Notes under the pieces: generated by a model
Seen by the model: the letters and a program-made list of their open reading frames with translations, nothing else
The model's database searches: none
Told to the model about the DNA's origin: nothing
Origin: Flavobacterium sp. N2270
Lineage (GTDB): Bacteria > Bacteroidota > Bacteroidia > Flavobacteriales > Flavobacteriaceae
Assembly: GCF_025947225.1 (NCBI RefSeq)
Contig: NZ_CP110005.1
Span: forward strand, 2,232,001 to 2,296,000
Direction of reading: 5' to 3'
Length of the DNA: 64,000 bases
Shown: positions 38,936-48,398 of the stretch, piece after piece
How positions within the stretch are numbered: the first letter of the stretch is position 1
Layout of the letters: each line of letters opens with the position of its first letter
Made by a program: the position numbers and the translations under genes

Positions 38936-39370
38936 TTACTTCCTCCTAGTATCAATAATATGAATAATTTGCCAAGTATCTTTTTCTTTAAATAACGTAA
39001 AAGAATTTACACCACTATGGCTTAGCTTTCCGTTTACATAAAACTCATAAGGAGTCCAAACATGAGCAAGTGGACCGTCTATTTGAATTTTATAATCCAG
39101 TAATTTTTCAAACAACACCACATTTTCTGGAATAGAGACAATAGACTTCATAAAGTCTTGAAAGTTTTCAAGAATAAGTTTATTATTTTGCTCTTTATCT
39201 TTTCCTATAGTTTGCATATTTATAGTTGCATGACACACTTTTTTAAATTGTAATGTGTCGCGTTTATGTAAACCCACAAAAAAATCATCAACAGCTTGCT
39301 TCACTTCTACTTCTTGTGAAAAAACAGAGGTAAAACTTATAAGTAAAAGAAAAACTATAAACTTCTTCAT
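38936..39370 (-). CDS. Exported NTF2/SnoaL-like protein
   Basis: The start is placed at ATG 39370 because it gives a clean signal peptide (MKKFIVFLLLISFTSVFSQ); the longer frame from 39394 adds eight residues that spoil it. The 144-aa product shows an NTF2-like cone fold pattern, with VKQAVDDFFVGLHKRD at the start, HVWTPYEFYVNGKLSHSG in the middle and DTWQIIHIIDTRR at the end. Such proteins bind small ligands or act as enzymes; the function here is not known. Confidence 0.75.
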   Translation of the reverse strand: MKKFIVFLLLISFTSVFSQEVEVKQAVDDFFVGLHKRDTLQFKKVCHATINMQTIGKDKEQNNKLILENFQDFMKSIVSIPENVVLFEKLLDYKIQIDGPLAHVWTPYEFYVNGKLSHSGVNSFTLFKEKDTWQIIHIIDTRRK

Positions 39371-39423
39371 AATGCGAACTTTTAAAAATATCATTCATTA
39401 AAGGTAAAACTCATATATCTTAA

Positions 39424-39450
39424 TGAGATTCCTCCTTCTTCGGAATGACA
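39424..39450. repeat. REP-like dispersed element, half copy
   Basis: TGAGATTCCTCC...TCGGAATGACA matches one arm of the hairpins at 11323-11411 and 24067-24136; the second arm is missing. It is intergenic, just downstream of nhaD. Confidence 0.7.
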
Positions 39451-39464
39451 ATTAAGTGACTAAA

Positions 39465-40751
39465 TTAAAATATAAGTAATTCTAAAGCTAAATATGTTAC
39501 AATTCCGGCAATATATCCAGCAACAGCTAAAGGTGTTATTGTTTTTAAATACCACATGAATGTCATTTTTTCTTTCTCCATAACTGCAATACCAGATGCA
39601 GAACCAATAATTAACATACTTCCTCCTGTTCCTGCACAAAGCGCAATCATTTCCCAAAGTTGATTATCCATTGGAAAATCTTGTAAACTAAACATTCCTT
39701 GAGTAGCAGCTACTAAACTTCCGTTATCTACTAATGAAGATAGAAAACCTATGGCAACAATCATAGTATTTCTATTGGGTAATGTTTCTTCTAAGAAGGA
39801 AGCCAATTGAGTTAAAATATGAACCTCTTGCAAAGCAAAAACCATTAATAAAATTCCCATGAAATATAAAATTGAACTAACATCTACTTTAGATAAGGCT
39901 GTAGCAATTGAAAAACTATCTTTTTCTTCTTGAGTCTTATTTCTATGATAAATTATAGATACTAAGGAAACCATACTTAACGAAACTAAAATTCCAATAA
40001 ATGGCGGTAATCCAGTAATTGATTTAATTATTGGAACCAATATTAAACCTATAACTCCAGCAATAAACACACTTAAACTTCCACGCATTTTTTCTTCTTT
40101 TTTAGCTTCGGCCATAGAAATTTGTGCGCGTAAAACAGCAAAACCTCTCATTTTAAAACTTGCTAAAACTAAAGGTACTAAAATACACATAACAGAAGGT
40201 AAAAATAATTTGGTAGCAATTCCTACTGCACTTACTTGTCCTCCTATCCAAAGTAATGTAGTAGTAACGTCACCTATCGGGCTAAAAGCACCACCAGCGT
40301 TTGAAGCAATAACCACTACTCCAGCTAAAATCATTCTAATTTTTCCTTTCGGCAATATCTTTCGTAATAAAGTAACCATTATTATGGCTGTAGCTAAATT
40401 ATCTAAGAATGCCGATAAAATAAAAGTAATCCCTCCTATTATCCATAATAATTTTAAAACAGACTTAGTTCTAATTCTATGCGTAATTACCGAAAAACCT
40501 TTATGTAAATCAATTAGTTCCACAATAGTCATTGCACCTAATAAAAAAATTAAAAGTCCAGCTATTTCTCCAAAATAGTTTGTAAGTTTCTCAGAAATTT
40601 CATGTGAACCTTCATTATTAAATATAGCAATTACGATCCAGCATAATGACCCAGTTAATATTGCAGAAATTGTTTTGTTTATTCGCATTGGCGATTCTAA
40701 AACAACAATAAAATACCCTAAAATGGCAATGGTAAGTAGTATAGTAATCAT
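39465..40751 (-). CDS. nhaD: NhaD-type sodium/proton antiporter
   Basis: A 428-aa inner-membrane protein with about 12 helices of the ion-transporter (IT) superfamily. NhaD features include NNEGSHEISEKL near the N-terminus, ILSAFLDNLATAIIMVTLLRK, SNAGGAFSPIGDVTTTLLW and a late VDNGSLVAATQGMF. It would expel Na+ or Li+ in exchange for protons for salt and pH homeostasis. Confidence 0.92.
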   Translation of the reverse strand: MITILLTIAILGYFIVVLESPMRINKTISAILTGSLCWIVIAIFNNEGSHEISEKLTNYFGEIAGLLIFLLGAMTIVELIDLHKGFSVITHRIRTKSVLKLLWIIGGITFILSAFLDNLATAIIMVTLLRKILPKGKIRMILAGVVVIASNAGGAFSPIGDVTTTLLWIGGQVSAVGIATKLFLPSVMCILVPLVLASFKMRGFAVLRAQISMAEAKKEEKMRGSLSVFIAGVIGLILVPIIKSITGLPPFIGILVSLSMVSLVSIIYHRNKTQEEKDSFSIATALSKVDVSSILYFMGILLMVFALQEVHILTQLASFLEETLPNRNTMIVAIGFLSSLVDNGSLVAATQGMFSLQDFPMDNQLWEMIALCAGTGGSMLIIGSASGIAVMEKEKMTFMWYLKTITPLAVAGYIAGIVTYLALELLIF

Positions 40752-40825
40752 TAGGTTAAAGTTTAATCAAATGTATAGAATAAATCATTTCAAAATAAAA
40801 AAATAGGAAAGAAAATATCATTTTA

Positions 40826-40833
40826 TACCTTTG
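40826..40833 (+). promoter_or_regulatory. -7 promoter element for panB
   Basis: TACCTTTG matches TAnnTTTG and lies 21 bp before the panB start. No matching -33 TTTG is seen. Confidence 0.6.
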
Positions 40834-40854
40834 CGTTTCAAATACTAGAAAAAC

Positions 40855-41673
40855 ATGTCTGTAGCAAAAAAAGATTACAAAAGAATTACTACTAAAACAT
40901 TAGTAGAAATGAAAGAAAACGGAGAGAAAATCTCGATGTTAACAGCTTACGATTATACAATGGCTAAAATTGTAGATTCGGCAGGTATTGATGTAATTTT
41001 AGTTGGTGATTCGGCAAGTAATGTAATGGCGGGTCATGAAACTACTTTGCCCATTACTTTAGATCAAATGATATATCACGCTTCATCAGTAGTTAGAGCT
41101 TGTGAAAGGGCTTTAGTTGTTGTTGATTTACCTTTTGGTAGTTATCAATCAGATCCAAAAGAAGCGTTACGCTCTTCTATTCGCATTATGAAAGAAAGTG
41201 GTGGACATGCAGTTAAAATGGAAGGTGGAAGCGAAATTAAAGATTCAATCAAAAGAATTTTAAATGCTGGAATACCTGTAATGGGTCACTTAGGGCTTAC
41301 TCCTCAATCTATTTATAAATTTGGAACATATACTGTAAGAGCTAAGGAAGACGAAGAAGCAAATAAATTAATTGAAGACGCAAAAATGCTTGAAAGAGTG
41401 GGTTGTTTTGCTTTGGTATTAGAAAAAATTCCAGCTCATTTAGCTAAAAAAGTTGCTGAAAGTATTTCTATTCCAGTTATTGGAATTGGTGCAGGAAATG
41501 GTGTTGACGGTCAAGTATTAGTTTTACATGATATGATAGGAATGACACATGAATTTAGTCCAAGATTTTTAAGAAGATACATGAATTTATATGAAGAAAT
41601 GACAGCTGCAATTGGTCAATATGTGGCTGATGTTAAGTCAGTTGATTTTCCAAATGAGAATGAGCAATATTAA
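40855..41673 (+). CDS. panB: 3-methyl-2-oxobutanoate hydroxymethyltransferase
   Basis: PanB transfers a one-carbon unit from methylene-tetrahydrofolate to 2-oxoisovalerate to form ketopantoate, the first committed step of pantothenate synthesis. The 272-aa protein has [36 protein letters not shown], the KMEGG substrate segment, GHLGLTPQS and PVIGIGAG, all conserved in PanB. The product feeds CoA synthesis, as does coaD further right at 51662. Confidence 0.97.
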   Translation: MSVAKKDYKRITTKTLVEMKENGEKISMLTAYDYTMAKIVDSAGIDVILVGDSASNVMAGHETTLPITLDQMIYHASSVVRACERALVVVDLPFGSYQSDPKEALRSSIRIMKESGGHAVKMEGGSEIKDSIKRILNAGIPVMGHLGLTPQSIYKFGTYTVRAKEDEEANKLIEDAKMLERVGCFALVLEKIPAHLAKKVAESISIPVIGIGAGNGVDGQVLVLHDMIGMTHEFSPRFLRRYMNLYEEMTAAIGQYVADVKSVDFPNENEQY

Positions 41674-41714
41674 TTTGGAAATTTTAGACTTGTAGATTTT
41701 TAGAAAAAAATATT

Positions 41715-42068
41715 ATGCATCAATTCAAAGAATTAATTATTTGGCAGAAAAGCAGACTATTTTGTTCTGAAATATATTCTATAACATCTTCTTTCCCAGA
41801 AAGTGAAAAATTTGGCATCACAAATCAATTAAGAAGAGCATCAGTTTCAATTCCATCAAATATCGCTGAAGGTTCCTCGAGAAAATCTAATAAAGACTTT
41901 TCAAGATTTCTTGAAATTGCAATTGGTTCAGCTTATGAAATAGAAACTCAACTATTAATTTCAAAAGATTTAGGCTTCTTAAAAACTCATGAGTTAGAAA
42001 ATTTGGTAATTCAATTAGAAGAAATAATCAAAATGACATCTAAATTTAAATCTAGTCTAAAACTCTAA
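41715..42068 (+). CDS. Four-helix bundle protein (23S rRNA intervening-sequence protein family)
   Basis: The 117-aa all-helical protein has the family signature FKELIIWQKSRLFCSEIY at the start, FGITNQLRRASVSIPSNIAEG in the middle and FLEIAIGSAYEIETQL later. Members were first found inside 23S rRNA intervening sequences but are often free-standing and strain-variable, as here between panB and a pseudouridine synthase gene. Structural work on relatives shows pentamers; the cellular role is unknown. Confidence 0.9.
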   Translation: MHQFKELIIWQKSRLFCSEIYSITSSFPESEKFGITNQLRRASVSIPSNIAEGSSRKSNKDFSRFLEIAIGSAYEIETQLLISKDLGFLKTHELENLVIQLEEIIKMTSKFKSSLKL

Positions 42069-42094
42069 TTTTCTAATTAGTCTAAACTAACTAA

Positions 42095-42784
42095 ATGAAA
42101 ATCCTCTCAACAAAAGATAACTTACAAGTTTTACATGAAGATAATCACATTATTGTGGTCAATAAACGTGTAGGCGATATTGTGCAAGGTGATAAAACAG
42201 GTGACAAACCATTATCTGATGTTGTTAAAGAATATCTTAAAGATAAATATAATAAACCTGGTGAAGTTTTTTTAGGCGTTATACATCGTTTAGACAGACC
42301 AACAACTGGTATTGTTGTTTTTGCCAAAACGAGTAAAGCATTAACTCGTTTAAATGAATCTTTTAAAAATAGAGAAACTAAGAAAATGTATTGGGCAATT
42401 GTAAAAAAAATGCCTCCAAAAGACAAAGATATTTTGGTACATTTTTTAAAACGTAATCCTAAAAACAATACTTCAAAAGCACATACTAAAGAAGTTCCTG
42501 AAAGTAAAAAAGCAAGTTTAGATTATACTGTGTTTAAAAAACTAGATAATTATTATGCTTTAGAAATAAACCTACATACAGGAAGACATCATCAAATTAG
42601 AGCGCAACTTAATGCTATGGGGTGCCCAATAAAAGGCGATTTAAAATATGGTTTTGACAGAAGTAATAAAGATGGTGGTATTCATTTACACGCAAGAACT
42701 TTAGAATTTATTCACCCAGTTACAAAAGAAATTATTAAATTAACAGCTTCAACTCCAATAGATCCAATTTGGAATAATTTATAA
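42095..42784 (+). CDS. RluA-family RNA pseudouridine synthase
   Basis: A 229-aa single-domain enzyme that isomerises specific uridines in rRNA or tRNA. It has LHEDNHIIVVNKRVGDIVQG, catalytic Asp in HRLDRPTTG, GRHHQIRAQLNAMGCPI, and LHARTLEFIHPVT near the end. It lacks the S4 domain present in the RluD-type gene at 47361. The target uridine cannot be predicted. Confidence 0.92.
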   Translation: MKILSTKDNLQVLHEDNHIIVVNKRVGDIVQGDKTGDKPLSDVVKEYLKDKYNKPGEVFLGVIHRLDRPTTGIVVFAKTSKALTRLNESFKNRETKKMYWAIVKKMPPKDKDILVHFLKRNPKNNTSKAHTKEVPESKKASLDYTVFKKLDNYYALEINLHTGRHHQIRAQLNAMGCPIKGDLKYGFDRSNKDGGIHLHARTLEFIHPVTKEIIKLTASTPIDPIWNNL

Positions 42785-42789
42785 CAAAC

Positions 42790-43575
42790 ATGAATTCAAC
42801 AAAAGAAAATAAGATTAATGTAATTATTGAAGAGAAAATCAATAGTGGATATACAATTGATTTAGGTACTATTATTGATAGTAGTTTAGAAACTTTCAAA
42901 AAAATTGTTTGGATTGCTGGACTTGGCTATTTTTTAGTTTTTTCGCTATTAACTATTATAGCACTAATCGCTGTAAACCAATTTGTAGATCCAGAGCAAC
43001 TTAGAGAGTTTACTGAATTAATACAAGACCCAACATATCTTGAAAATCATCCAAATATTTATTTATATAATTTTATTGCAATAGTAGGAATAGGAATCAT
43101 TTTTGCTCCTTTAAATGCCGGTTTCTTACATCTATGCCGTTTGGCTCATTACAATAAAACAATTTCAATTTCAGATTTATTTATTTACTATTCTAGTAAA
43201 AAAGCTATTGATCTAATTATTGGAACATTAATTGTTTCATTAATATCTTTTATAATAAGTATGGGCTTAGAACTGGCAAACCTTAAATTAGTCAGCTTTG
43301 TGGTCTCAATTTCAATATCACTATTTACATTTTTATTTATTCCGTTAATCATATTTGCCAACCAAAATTTTTCTCAAGCATTATCAAAAAGTATTAAGTT
43401 AGTTGTAAAATCTCCATTTACTATATTGGGTGCTATGATAATTGGAATTCTTTTTGCTTTAGCTGGTTTAATAGCATTATGTATTGGAATTTTATTTACA
43501 ATATCTTTTATGTATTGCATTCAGTTTAATCTCTATGAAAAGATTATAGGTTTTGAAGATGAACTAACAAATTAA
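42790..43575 (+). CDS. Polytopic membrane protein of unknown function
   Basis: The 261-aa protein has a 35-residue polar N-terminus and about six transmembrane helices with a soluble loop near residues 60-95. Segments such as FAPLNAGFLHLCRLAHYNK and FIPLIIFANQNFSQALSKSIKLV resemble glycerophosphoryl-type or DUF975-like integral membrane proteins of Bacteroidota, but no certain family can be named. It sits between the pseudouridine synthase and DUF5723 genes with 4-6 bp gaps, so it is in their operon. Confidence 0.75.
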   Translation: MNSTKENKINVIIEEKINSGYTIDLGTIIDSSLETFKKIVWIAGLGYFLVFSLLTIIALIAVNQFVDPEQLREFTELIQDPTYLENHPNIYLYNFIAIVGIGIIFAPLNAGFLHLCRLAHYNKTISISDLFIYYSSKKAIDLIIGTLIVSLISFIISMGLELANLKLVSFVVSISISLFTFLFIPLIIFANQNFSQALSKSIKLVVKSPFTILGAMIIGILFALAGLIALCIGILFTISFMYCIQFNLYEKIIGFEDELTN

Positions 43576-43578
43576 AAT

Positions 43579-44937
43579 ATGAAAAAAATATTCTGTTTAA
43601 GTATTGCTCTAATAAGCTTTTATGCTAATGCACAAGAACATTTTTCTGGAATTAATATTTCCAAAAGAATTGGAATTTTAAATGCAACTATTAACCCTGC
43701 TGAATTAAACAATTTGTCTACTTCATACGAGGTTAATGTATTTAATTTTAGTACAAATGTTTCTAATAATAAAATTAGTTTTCAAGAATTATTAAAAGGT
43801 GAAGATATTGAGAATAAATTTTTCACAGGTTCAGAACCAGCAAACTTTAGATTAGATGCTGTAATACAAGGTCCTTCATTTGCAATGAAATACAAAAAAT
43901 GGGGCTTTTTAATAAACTCAGCTGCAAATATTAAAGCAAATGCAATAGATGTCGATGTTAATTTTGGAGATGCAGTTACAAATTCATTCTTAGGAACCGC
44001 ACAAATAAATTCAAATTACAATCAAAGATTAAATGCTGTTACTTGGGGAGAAATAGGTTTTGGAGCCTCTAGAACATTGTTTGAAAATGATTTGCATAAA
44101 TTTAATGCTGGAGCTACTTTTAAACTATTATTCCCAGGATCTTATATGAATTTAGGTGTAGATCATTTAACAGGTGATGTAACTAATATTGCAGGAAACG
44201 TAGAATTGAGTAACGCAAATGCAAATGTAAACATTTCTTATTCAGGGAGTTTAGCTGATAATTATACAGATAGTTCAAATTATAGTCAATTATTTGCAGG
44301 CGGTTTAAATGGTTTTGGTGTAGATTTTGGATTCAATTACCAATTGAAAGAAAAAATCGCTGACAACACAGATGATTCTTCAAAAAACAAATCGGGTTAT
44401 CGATTAAATGCTGGGCTTTCAGTTCGTAATATTGGATCAATGAAGTTTAAATCTGATAATAATGTTTCTAATAATTATAATTTAGAAATTCAAGGTTTTG
44501 AGAGTTTAAACCTAAATCAATTTGATGGTTCAGAAAGTATTACTGAAATTGAAGATGTATTAATTAGCAGTGGTTATTTAACTAAAACTAGTTCAACTAA
44601 AGATTTTAAAATTAATTTACCAACAGTAATTAATGCTTATGCAGATTACCATATTTATAATAAATGGTATGTTTCTGGTTATATACAACAAAAAGTATCA
44701 GATGATTCTGAAAATGATTTTACTACAATTCAAAACATTTACACTTTAACTCCAAGGTTTTCAGGTAAAAACTATGAAATCTATTTACCATTTTCACAAA
44801 ATGAAGTTTCAGATTTCACGACGGGCTTAGGTTTTAGATTAGGTGGTTTTTTCATGGGTTCAGGTTCTATTGTAACAGCATTAATAAACGATTCAACACA
44901 AGCAGATTTATATTTAGGATTTAGATTTGCTCTTTAA
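43579..44937 (+). CDS. DUF5723-like outer-membrane protein
   Basis: The 452-aa protein has a signal peptide (cut after YANAQ) followed by alternating aromatic and polar strands typical of an outer-membrane beta-barrel. The early NISKRIGILNATINPAELNN and the end TQADLYLGFRFAL, with a terminal aromatic-rich strand, fit the DUF5723 family that is specific to Bacteroidota. Role unknown. It follows the membrane-protein gene by 3 bp. Confidence 0.78.
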   Translation: MKKIFCLSIALISFYANAQEHFSGINISKRIGILNATINPAELNNLSTSYEVNVFNFSTNVSNNKISFQELLKGEDIENKFFTGSEPANFRLDAVIQGPSFAMKYKKWGFLINSAANIKANAIDVDVNFGDAVTNSFLGTAQINSNYNQRLNAVTWGEIGFGASRTLFENDLHKFNAGATFKLLFPGSYMNLGVDHLTGDVTNIAGNVELSNANANVNISYSGSLADNYTDSSNYSQLFAGGLNGFGVDFGFNYQLKEKIADNTDDSSKNKSGYRLNAGLSVRNIGSMKFKSDNNVSNNYNLEIQGFESLNLNQFDGSESITEIEDVLISSGYLTKTSSTKDFKINLPTVINAYADYHIYNKWYVSGYIQQKVSDDSENDFTTIQNIYTLTPRFSGKNYEIYLPFSQNEVSDFTTGLGFRLGGFFMGSGSIVTALINDSTQADLYLGFRFAL

Positions 44938-44962
44938 AAAATACTAACAAAAATTATTTACT

Positions 44963-45820
44963 ATGAAATGGAAAGGTAGAAGACAAAGTGATAATGTAGA
45001 AGACAGAAGAGGAATGTCTACCAAAGGCAAAGCAATTGCTGGTGGTGGATTACTTGGAATTGTAATTCTTTTACTAAATGCTTTTGGTGGCGAAAACGCT
45101 AAAATGCTAACTCCAGTATTAGAACAATTAAATCAAGGTCAACAAACAGAACAAGTTCAAGAAAGACAATTAACTGCCGAAGAAATGGAACTTGGTGATT
45201 TTGCAAAAACGGTTTTTGCAGATACTGAAGACATTTGGAACAAAATTTATGCTGAAAATAATTTAGGAGACTATGAAGAACCAGGAATGGTTCTATTTTC
45301 AGGATCTGTTCAAACTGCATGTGGTGGAGCATCGTCAGCTTCAGGACCATTTTATTGCCCTGCCGATAAAAAAGTGTACATGGACTTAACTTTTTTTGAA
45401 GAATTACGAACTCGTTTTGGAGCTAAAGGCGGTGATTTTGCAATTGCTTATGTAATTGCTCATGAAGTTGGACATCACGTTCAAACTTTAATGGGAACAT
45501 CGGGAAAAGTAAGACAATTGCAACAACAAAAAAGTAAGGTTGAAGGGAATAGGCTTTCTGTTTGTTTAGAACTTCAAGCTGATTTCTATGCAGGTCTTTG
45601 GGCACATTATAATAAAAAGTATTTAGAAAGTGGAGATATTGAAGAAGCATTAAGCGCTGCTCACGCAGTTGGGGATGACGCTATCCAAAGTAAAATGCAA
45701 GGTCATGTTGTACCCGATTCATTTACACATGGAACTTCTGAACAAAGAATGAAATGGTTTATGAAAGGATATAATAGCGGAGATATTAGACAACATGATA
45801 CTTTTTCTGAAGAACTTTAA
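44963..45820 (+). CDS. Neutral zinc metallopeptidase, YpfJ/KPN_02809 family
   Basis: The 285-aa protein begins MKWKGRRQSDNVEDRRG, then one membrane helix (about residues 27-43), then a zincin domain with HEVGHHVQ as the HExxH site. Downstream ELQADFYAGLWAH supplies the third ligand region. These and the SACGG-like QTACGGASSASGPFYCPAD segment define the family. It is probably a membrane-anchored peptidase acting outside the cytoplasm; substrates are unknown. Confidence 0.92.
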   Translation: MKWKGRRQSDNVEDRRGMSTKGKAIAGGGLLGIVILLLNAFGGENAKMLTPVLEQLNQGQQTEQVQERQLTAEEMELGDFAKTVFADTEDIWNKIYAENNLGDYEEPGMVLFSGSVQTACGGASSASGPFYCPADKKVYMDLTFFEELRTRFGAKGGDFAIAYVIAHEVGHHVQTLMGTSGKVRQLQQQKSKVEGNRLSVCLELQADFYAGLWAHYNKKYLESGDIEEALSAAHAVGDDAIQSKMQGHVVPDSFTHGTSEQRMKWFMKGYNSGDIRQHDTFSEEL

Positions 45821-45834
45821 AAAAGTAAAAACAC

Positions 45835-45867
45835 AAAAAAGGTCTGAAACTTATTCAGACCTTTTTT
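45835..45867. terminator. Bidirectional intrinsic terminator
   Basis: AAAAAAGGTCTGAA and TTCAGACCTTTTTT form a perfect 14-bp stem around ACTTA. It separates the convergent metallopeptidase and DEAD-box helicase genes. Confidence 0.92.
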
Positions 45868-45874
45868 AATGTAA

Positions 45875-47164
45875 TTATCTTCTTTTATTTGTAAAAACTC
45901 TTTTCTTTTCCGTTGAATTTTCTTTTGAAGATGAATTTGAGTTCGTTTTTGCTTTAGAAGCTTCTCTTTGTTTTTGTTTTCTAAACTCACGCGCTTCTTG
46001 TTGTCTGTTAATTGGTTTAGTAGATGCGTTTGGATCGGGTTCAAAACCTTCAACAATTTCAACTGGTAATTTTAAACCAACTAATTTTTCAATTGCAAGT
46101 AAAAACGAAGTTTCATCAGCACTTACTAATGAAATTGCTTCACCACTAGCTCCTGCTCTACCTGTTCTACCAATCCTGTGAACATAGTCTTCAGAAATAT
46201 TTGGTAAATCAAAATTAATAACATGTGGTAATAATGGAATATCTAATCCACGTGCTGCAATATCAGTTGCTACCATAACACTTACCGTTCCTTTTTTAAA
46301 ACCTTCTAATGCTTTTGTACGTGCACCTTGACTTTTGTTTCCGTGAATTGCAGCAGCAGTAATCCCCGCTTTTTCAAAACTTTCACAAAGTCTGTTTGCA
46401 CCATGTTTTGTTCCTGTGAAAACTAAAACTTGTTTCCAGTTTCCTTCTGAAATTAATTTTATAGCTAATCCTGTTTTCTTTTCTCTAGCAACACGATATA
46501 CTTTTTGACTAATGGCATCAACTGTAGAATTTTCTGGAGTTGCATCAACTTGAACCGGATTATTTAAAATTCCGTGAGCTAATTTCTTAATATCTTTTGA
46601 AAAAGTTGCTGAAAACATCAAATTTTGACGTTTAGCTGGTATCAATTTCATTACTTTTTGGATATCACGAAGGAAACCCATATCTAACATTCTATCAGCT
46701 TCGTCTAAAACGAAAATTTCAACTTTGTTTAATGATAAATGACCTTGTGCTTGTAAGTCTAATAAACGACCTGGAGTGGCTATTAAAACATCTACTCCAT
46801 TTTTTAATGTTGCAATTTGTGGATTTTGATTTACTCCTCCAAAAATAACAGCACTTCGTAAATTTAAGAATTCTCCATATTCACGAACGTTATCATAAAT
46901 TTGAGCGGCTAATTCTCTTGTTGGTGTTAATATCAATGAACGAACTGGTCTATTTCTTAAAGGTGCTTCTTGCGATAATAATTGTAATATAGGAAGTGTA
47001 AATCCAGCCGTTTTTCCTGTTCCTGTTTGTGCTGAAGCCAAAACATCATGACCTTCTAATACTGGTGGAATTGCTTTTTCTTGAATAGGTGAAGGAGTTT
47101 CGTATCCTTTTTTGCTAATAGCTTTTAGCAAGGCTTCAGATAAGCCTAATGATTTAAATGACAT
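45875..47164 (-). CDS. DEAD-box RNA helicase (RhlE-like)
   Basis: The 429-aa ATP-dependent RNA helicase has the Q-motif [52 protein letters not shown] and [10 protein letters not shown] in order. A basic, low-complexity C-terminal tail of about 60 residues rich in K, S and N can bind RNA. The family works in ribosome assembly and cold adaptation. A two-hairpin leader precedes the start codon (47175-47247). Confidence 0.95.
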   Translation of the reverse strand: MSFKSLGLSEALLKAISKKGYETPSPIQEKAIPPVLEGHDVLASAQTGTGKTAGFTLPILQLLSQEAPLRNRPVRSLILTPTRELAAQIYDNVREYGEFLNLRSAVIFGGVNQNPQIATLKNGVDVLIATPGRLLDLQAQGHLSLNKVEIFVLDEADRMLDMGFLRDIQKVMKLIPAKRQNLMFSATFSKDIKKLAHGILNNPVQVDATPENSTVDAISQKVYRVAREKKTGLAIKLISEGNWKQVLVFTGTKHGANRLCESFEKAGITAAAIHGNKSQGARTKALEGFKKGTVSVMVATDIAARGLDIPLLPHVINFDLPNISEDYVHRIGRTGRAGASGEAISLVSADETSFLLAIEKLVGLKLPVEIVEGFEPDPNASTKPINRQQEAREFRKQKQREASKAKTNSNSSSKENSTEKKRVFTNKRR

Positions 47165-47174
47165 ATAAATTAAT

Positions 47175-47247
47175 TATGAATTCCCATTGTGGGCAATTAA
47201 TAATGAAGTAGTAATTCTTTTTCATTATTAATGAGATGGGGTTCATA
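47175..47247 (-). promoter_or_regulatory. Two-stem structured 5' leader of the DEAD-box helicase gene
   Basis: An outer stem (47175-47187 with 47236-47247, imperfect) encloses a perfect 12-bp inner stem (47197-47208 with 47221-47232). A minus-strand TACATTTG (47273-47280), matching TAnnTTTG, would place the transcription start near 47266, so the RNA leader of about 100 nt is almost entirely this structure. A temperature- or helicase-sensitive leader is a plausible inference. Confidence 0.5.
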
Positions 47248-47360
47248 TTTAATTCCATCTCTAATTATTATGCAAATGTACACTATTTTTATTTAGTGTG
47301 TTTTTATTGTAAAAAACAAATGAATTATAGTTCCTTATAATTCATTTGCTTGATTGTTAT

Positions 47361-48398
47361 TTATTCTTCTTCAATAGTTTGTGCTTTTGAATACACACGC
47401 CATTTATCAATACATTCTTGAATATCGGCAGGAATTTCGGTATCAAAACGCATAAATTCTTTTGTAACTGGATGTTCAAATCCTAATGTTTTAGCATGCA
47501 GTGCTTGTCTTGGTAATACTTTAAAACAATTATCTACAAATTGTTTATATTTTGTAAATGTAGTTCCTTTAAGAATTAAGTTTCCGCCGTAGCGCTCATC
47601 ATTAAATAGAGTATGTCCAATATATTTCATGTGCACACGTATTTGGTGTGTACGACCTGTTTCTAATTTACAAGAAACTAATGTAACATAACCTAAACGC
47701 TCTAATACTTTAAAATGCGTTACAGCTGGTTTTCCTTTGTCTCCTTCAGGATAAACGGCCATTTGCATTCTGTTGCTAATGTGACGGTCAATATTTCCTT
47801 CAATTGTACCTTCATCTTCTTCAATATTTCCCCAAACAATACCAATATATTCTCTTTCAGAAGTTTTATCGGCAAATTGTTTCGCTAAATACGTCATTGC
47901 ACTTTCTGTTTTAGCCACTACTAATAAACCCGAAGTATCTTTATCTATTCTATGAACCAATCCAGGACGTTCTGAGCTGTTCATTGGTAAATTATCGAAA
48001 TGAAATGCCAACGCATTTACAAGTGTTCCCGAATAATTTCCATGACCAGGATGTACAACCATTCCAGCAGGTTTATTTACAACCAGCAATTGATCATCTT
48101 CATACACAATATCTAACGGAATATCTTCAGGAGTTAGAAGGTTTTCGTAAGGCGGATGTGATAAAAGAACCCTTACAACATCATTTGCTTTTACTTTATA
48201 ATTTGACTTAACTGCAATATCATTTACAAATATATTTCCTGATGTTGCCGCTTGTTGAATTTTATTTCTAGTTGCATTTTCAATCAGGTTCATTAAATAT
48301 TTATCTACACGCAAAGGAGATTGTCCTTTTCCAGCTACAAAACGATGATGTTCATACAAATCATCATCAAAATCATTATCTACAGTATTATTCTCCAT
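47361..48398 (-). CDS. rluD: RluD-family 23S rRNA pseudouridine synthase
   Basis: The 345-aa enzyme carries an N-terminal S4 RNA-binding domain (residues about 24-85, RVDKYLMNLIENATRNKIQQ split across its helices) and a catalytic domain with Asp in HRIDKDTSGLLVVAK. GRTHQIRVHMKYIGHTL and HAKTLGFEHPVT follow. RluD makes the pseudouridines of helix 69 in 23S rRNA; assignment to RluD rather than RluC rests on the operon type and motifs. Its start overlaps the end of the PASTA gene by 11 bp. Confidence 0.88.
   Translation of the reverse strand: MENNTVDNDFDDDLYEHHRFVAGKGQSPLRVDKYLMNLIENATRNKIQQAATSGNIFVNDIAVKSNYKVKANDVVRVLLSHPPYENLLTPEDIPLDIVYEDDQLLVVNKPAGMVVHPGHGNYSGTLVNALAFHFDNLPMNSSERPGLVHRIDKDTSGLLVVAKTESAMTYLAKQFADKTSEREYIGIVWGNIEEDEGTIEGNIDRHISNRMQMAVYPEGDKGKPAVTHFKVLERLGYVTLVSCKLETGRTHQIRVHMKYIGHTLFNDERYGGNLILKGTTFTKYKQFVDNCFKVLPRQALHAKTLGFEHPVTKEFMRFDTEIPADIQECIDKWRVYSKAQTIEEE

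Noticed and set aside
39460..39657. Cysteine-rich minus-strand frame at the end of nhaD
   Set aside because: It is a shifted-frame shadow of the well-supported nhaD coding sequence.
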